This document shows positions 63,200 through 64,000 of a DNA stretch of 64,000 bases, piece by piece. Numbering within the stretch: the stretch's first letter is position 1; each line of letters starts with the position of its first letter. The stretch spans positions 80,039 through 144,038 of the forward strand of contig NBIV01000218.1 of the NCBI GenBank assembly GCA_003194525.1. The letters are read 5' to 3'. The position numbers were made by a program, and so were the translations under genes. Source of the stretch: Gracilariopsis chorda. Its lineage: Eukaryota; Rhodophyta; Florideophyceae; Gracilariales; Gracilariaceae. The notes below the pieces were generated by a model, which made no database searches, was not told the origin of the DNA, and saw only the letters and a program-made list of their open reading frames with translations.

Positions 63200-64000
63200 C
63201 TATGCGTCCCTCTGGTCGTTTTCCTGCGGCGTGGGTACCGCAAGATCGCCTTGTCCGTCCAGGTATTCGACGCTATCCCTTGGGTCTTCAACCATGTTGA
63301 CCTCAGGTTTCTTCACCGGTGTAGTCAAGGGAGTCACATACTTTGAGCTCCCTGGCACTCCAGTGGTCCTCGGAGGGAAGGTCCTACGGAAGTAACCCTC
63401 GGCTCGGTGCACCTGATAGTTCTCCTCCCTTCGCGCCATAATTCCCTTGCGGATGTCCTCAGGCATATACGTAATGCAGTCATACGGCCGGGCCGTAGAA
63501 AGACAACTATAGCAGGCCTGATTGGAATTCGTAATGACGTCCTTCCTGGGGAAATCGGAGAATAACGGGGTGTCGCCGGGGCCAATGGGGTGGTCATTCC
63601 TGACGAAAAGGCCGATGGTGCTCCTGACGGAGCTGAGGAGAAGCTCACCGCAAGAGCATCTGCGGTGTCTTAATGTCCAAAGGCCGAGTCCGACTCCGAC
63701 GGGGACTCTACCATGTGGGCCTTCACTCCTCTGGTCAGGGGTCTTGCGCGACCCCGAGAATCAGCGTCACCCGTTCGAAGGAAGTCCTATAGTATTACCG
63801 TATCCTTTGGCGTACGTCACCAGTTGACGCAGCGTCAAGTCTGGATGGGCAGTGTGGTGGTTTCGGACATGAGTCCGTATCGCAGGGAGCAATCTCGCGA
63901 TAAAATGTCGCTTCAGCCAACCTTTGGAGAACACAATCCAGCACTTGCAGGCTCTAGTCCAAAGTTGGTCGGTAGTCCGTTTCGGACATGCTGGAACTCT
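63200..64000 (-). pseudogene. Gag remnants, 5' part outside window
   Basis: Minus-strand sequence near 63930-63780 includes FIARLLPAIRTHVRNHH and PDLTLRQLVTYAKGYG, which fits the end of a Ty3/gypsy capsid region. 63466-63200 encodes a charged linker (MPEDIRKGIMARREENY) ending in QENDQRDA. Frames are broken. A cysteine pair ACYSC at about 63510 may be a relic of the nucleocapsid. Confidence 0.5.

Larger units (their letters stand above)
55691..64000 (-). mobile_element. Ty3/gypsy chromovirus LTR retrotransposon, decayed, 5' end outside window
   Basis: Minus-strand order: gag remnants (64000-63200), protease (63072-62565), RT (about 62318-61584), RNase H and integrase zinc domain (61568-60279), integrase core (60324-59608), GPY/F module (59571-59137), chromodomain (59136-58930). 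Pol order PR-RT-RH-IN plus an integrase C-terminal chromodomain defines a chromovirus. A plus-strand ORF region lies at 56636-58468, then the polypurine tract and a putative 3' LTR at 55691-56111. Stops and frameshifts occur throughout pol. Confidence 0.88.

Overview
The window is nuclear DNA of a photosynthetic eukaryote. The genes are spaced and mostly intron-poor. The introns I could place are short (about 90-145 bp) with GTACGT, GTATGT or GTAAGT donors. Recognised proteins are eukaryotic (eIF4G, V-ATPase subunit d, Dre2/anamorsin, PP1 inhibitor-2, LITAF-like) plus bacterial-type, probably organelle-targeted proteins (RsmE-like rRNA methyltransferase, a DUF493 protein). A red alga is my best guess from gene compactness and transposon types, but no diagnostic organelle or rRNA gene is present, so that is inference.

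Layout. 1-5315: an HDHD5/CECR5-like HAD hydrolase (+) and a very acidic DUF493 protein (-). 5316-36585: a head-to-tail array of three nearly identical ~9.53-kb units plus a fourth partial unit. Each full unit joins the 3' part of an eIF4G gene (segment A, ~2.68 kb) to a ~6.85-kb segment B that carries Dre2, a 216-bp MITE, an RsmE-like gene and a small Cys/Ser-rich ORF. Only the fourth, right-most A segment continues into a complete eIF4G gene (34759-39027), so the first three eIF4G copies are 5'-truncated. RsmE is unbroken only in unit 3 and Dre2 is frameshifted in unit 2. Most breaks are one-base changes in short runs.

36586-47500: the rest of eIF4G, a divergent four-exon V-ATPase subunit d gene, PP1 inhibitor-2, a basic nuclear-like protein, about 2.3 kb with no recognised gene, a truncated second MITE copy and a two-exon LITAF-like gene. 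47500-55690: transposon-rich DNA with CAG/CTG triplet repeats, an ORF made of 15 tandem heptapeptides, inverted relatives of its 3' repeats, degenerate GCAT-rich repeats, and a decayed Helitron helicase on the minus strand.

55691-64000: a decayed Ty3/gypsy chromovirus on the minus strand, with gag remnants, protease, RT, RNase H, integrase and chromodomain, a G-rich polypurine tract and a putative 3' LTR. Its 5' end lies beyond the window. Between the chromodomain and the 3' LTR it carries about 1.8 kb of antisense (plus-strand) coding sequence that I do not recognise. The LTR abuts the Helitron remnant, which suggests nested insertion. I saw no tRNA, rRNA or CRISPR array.
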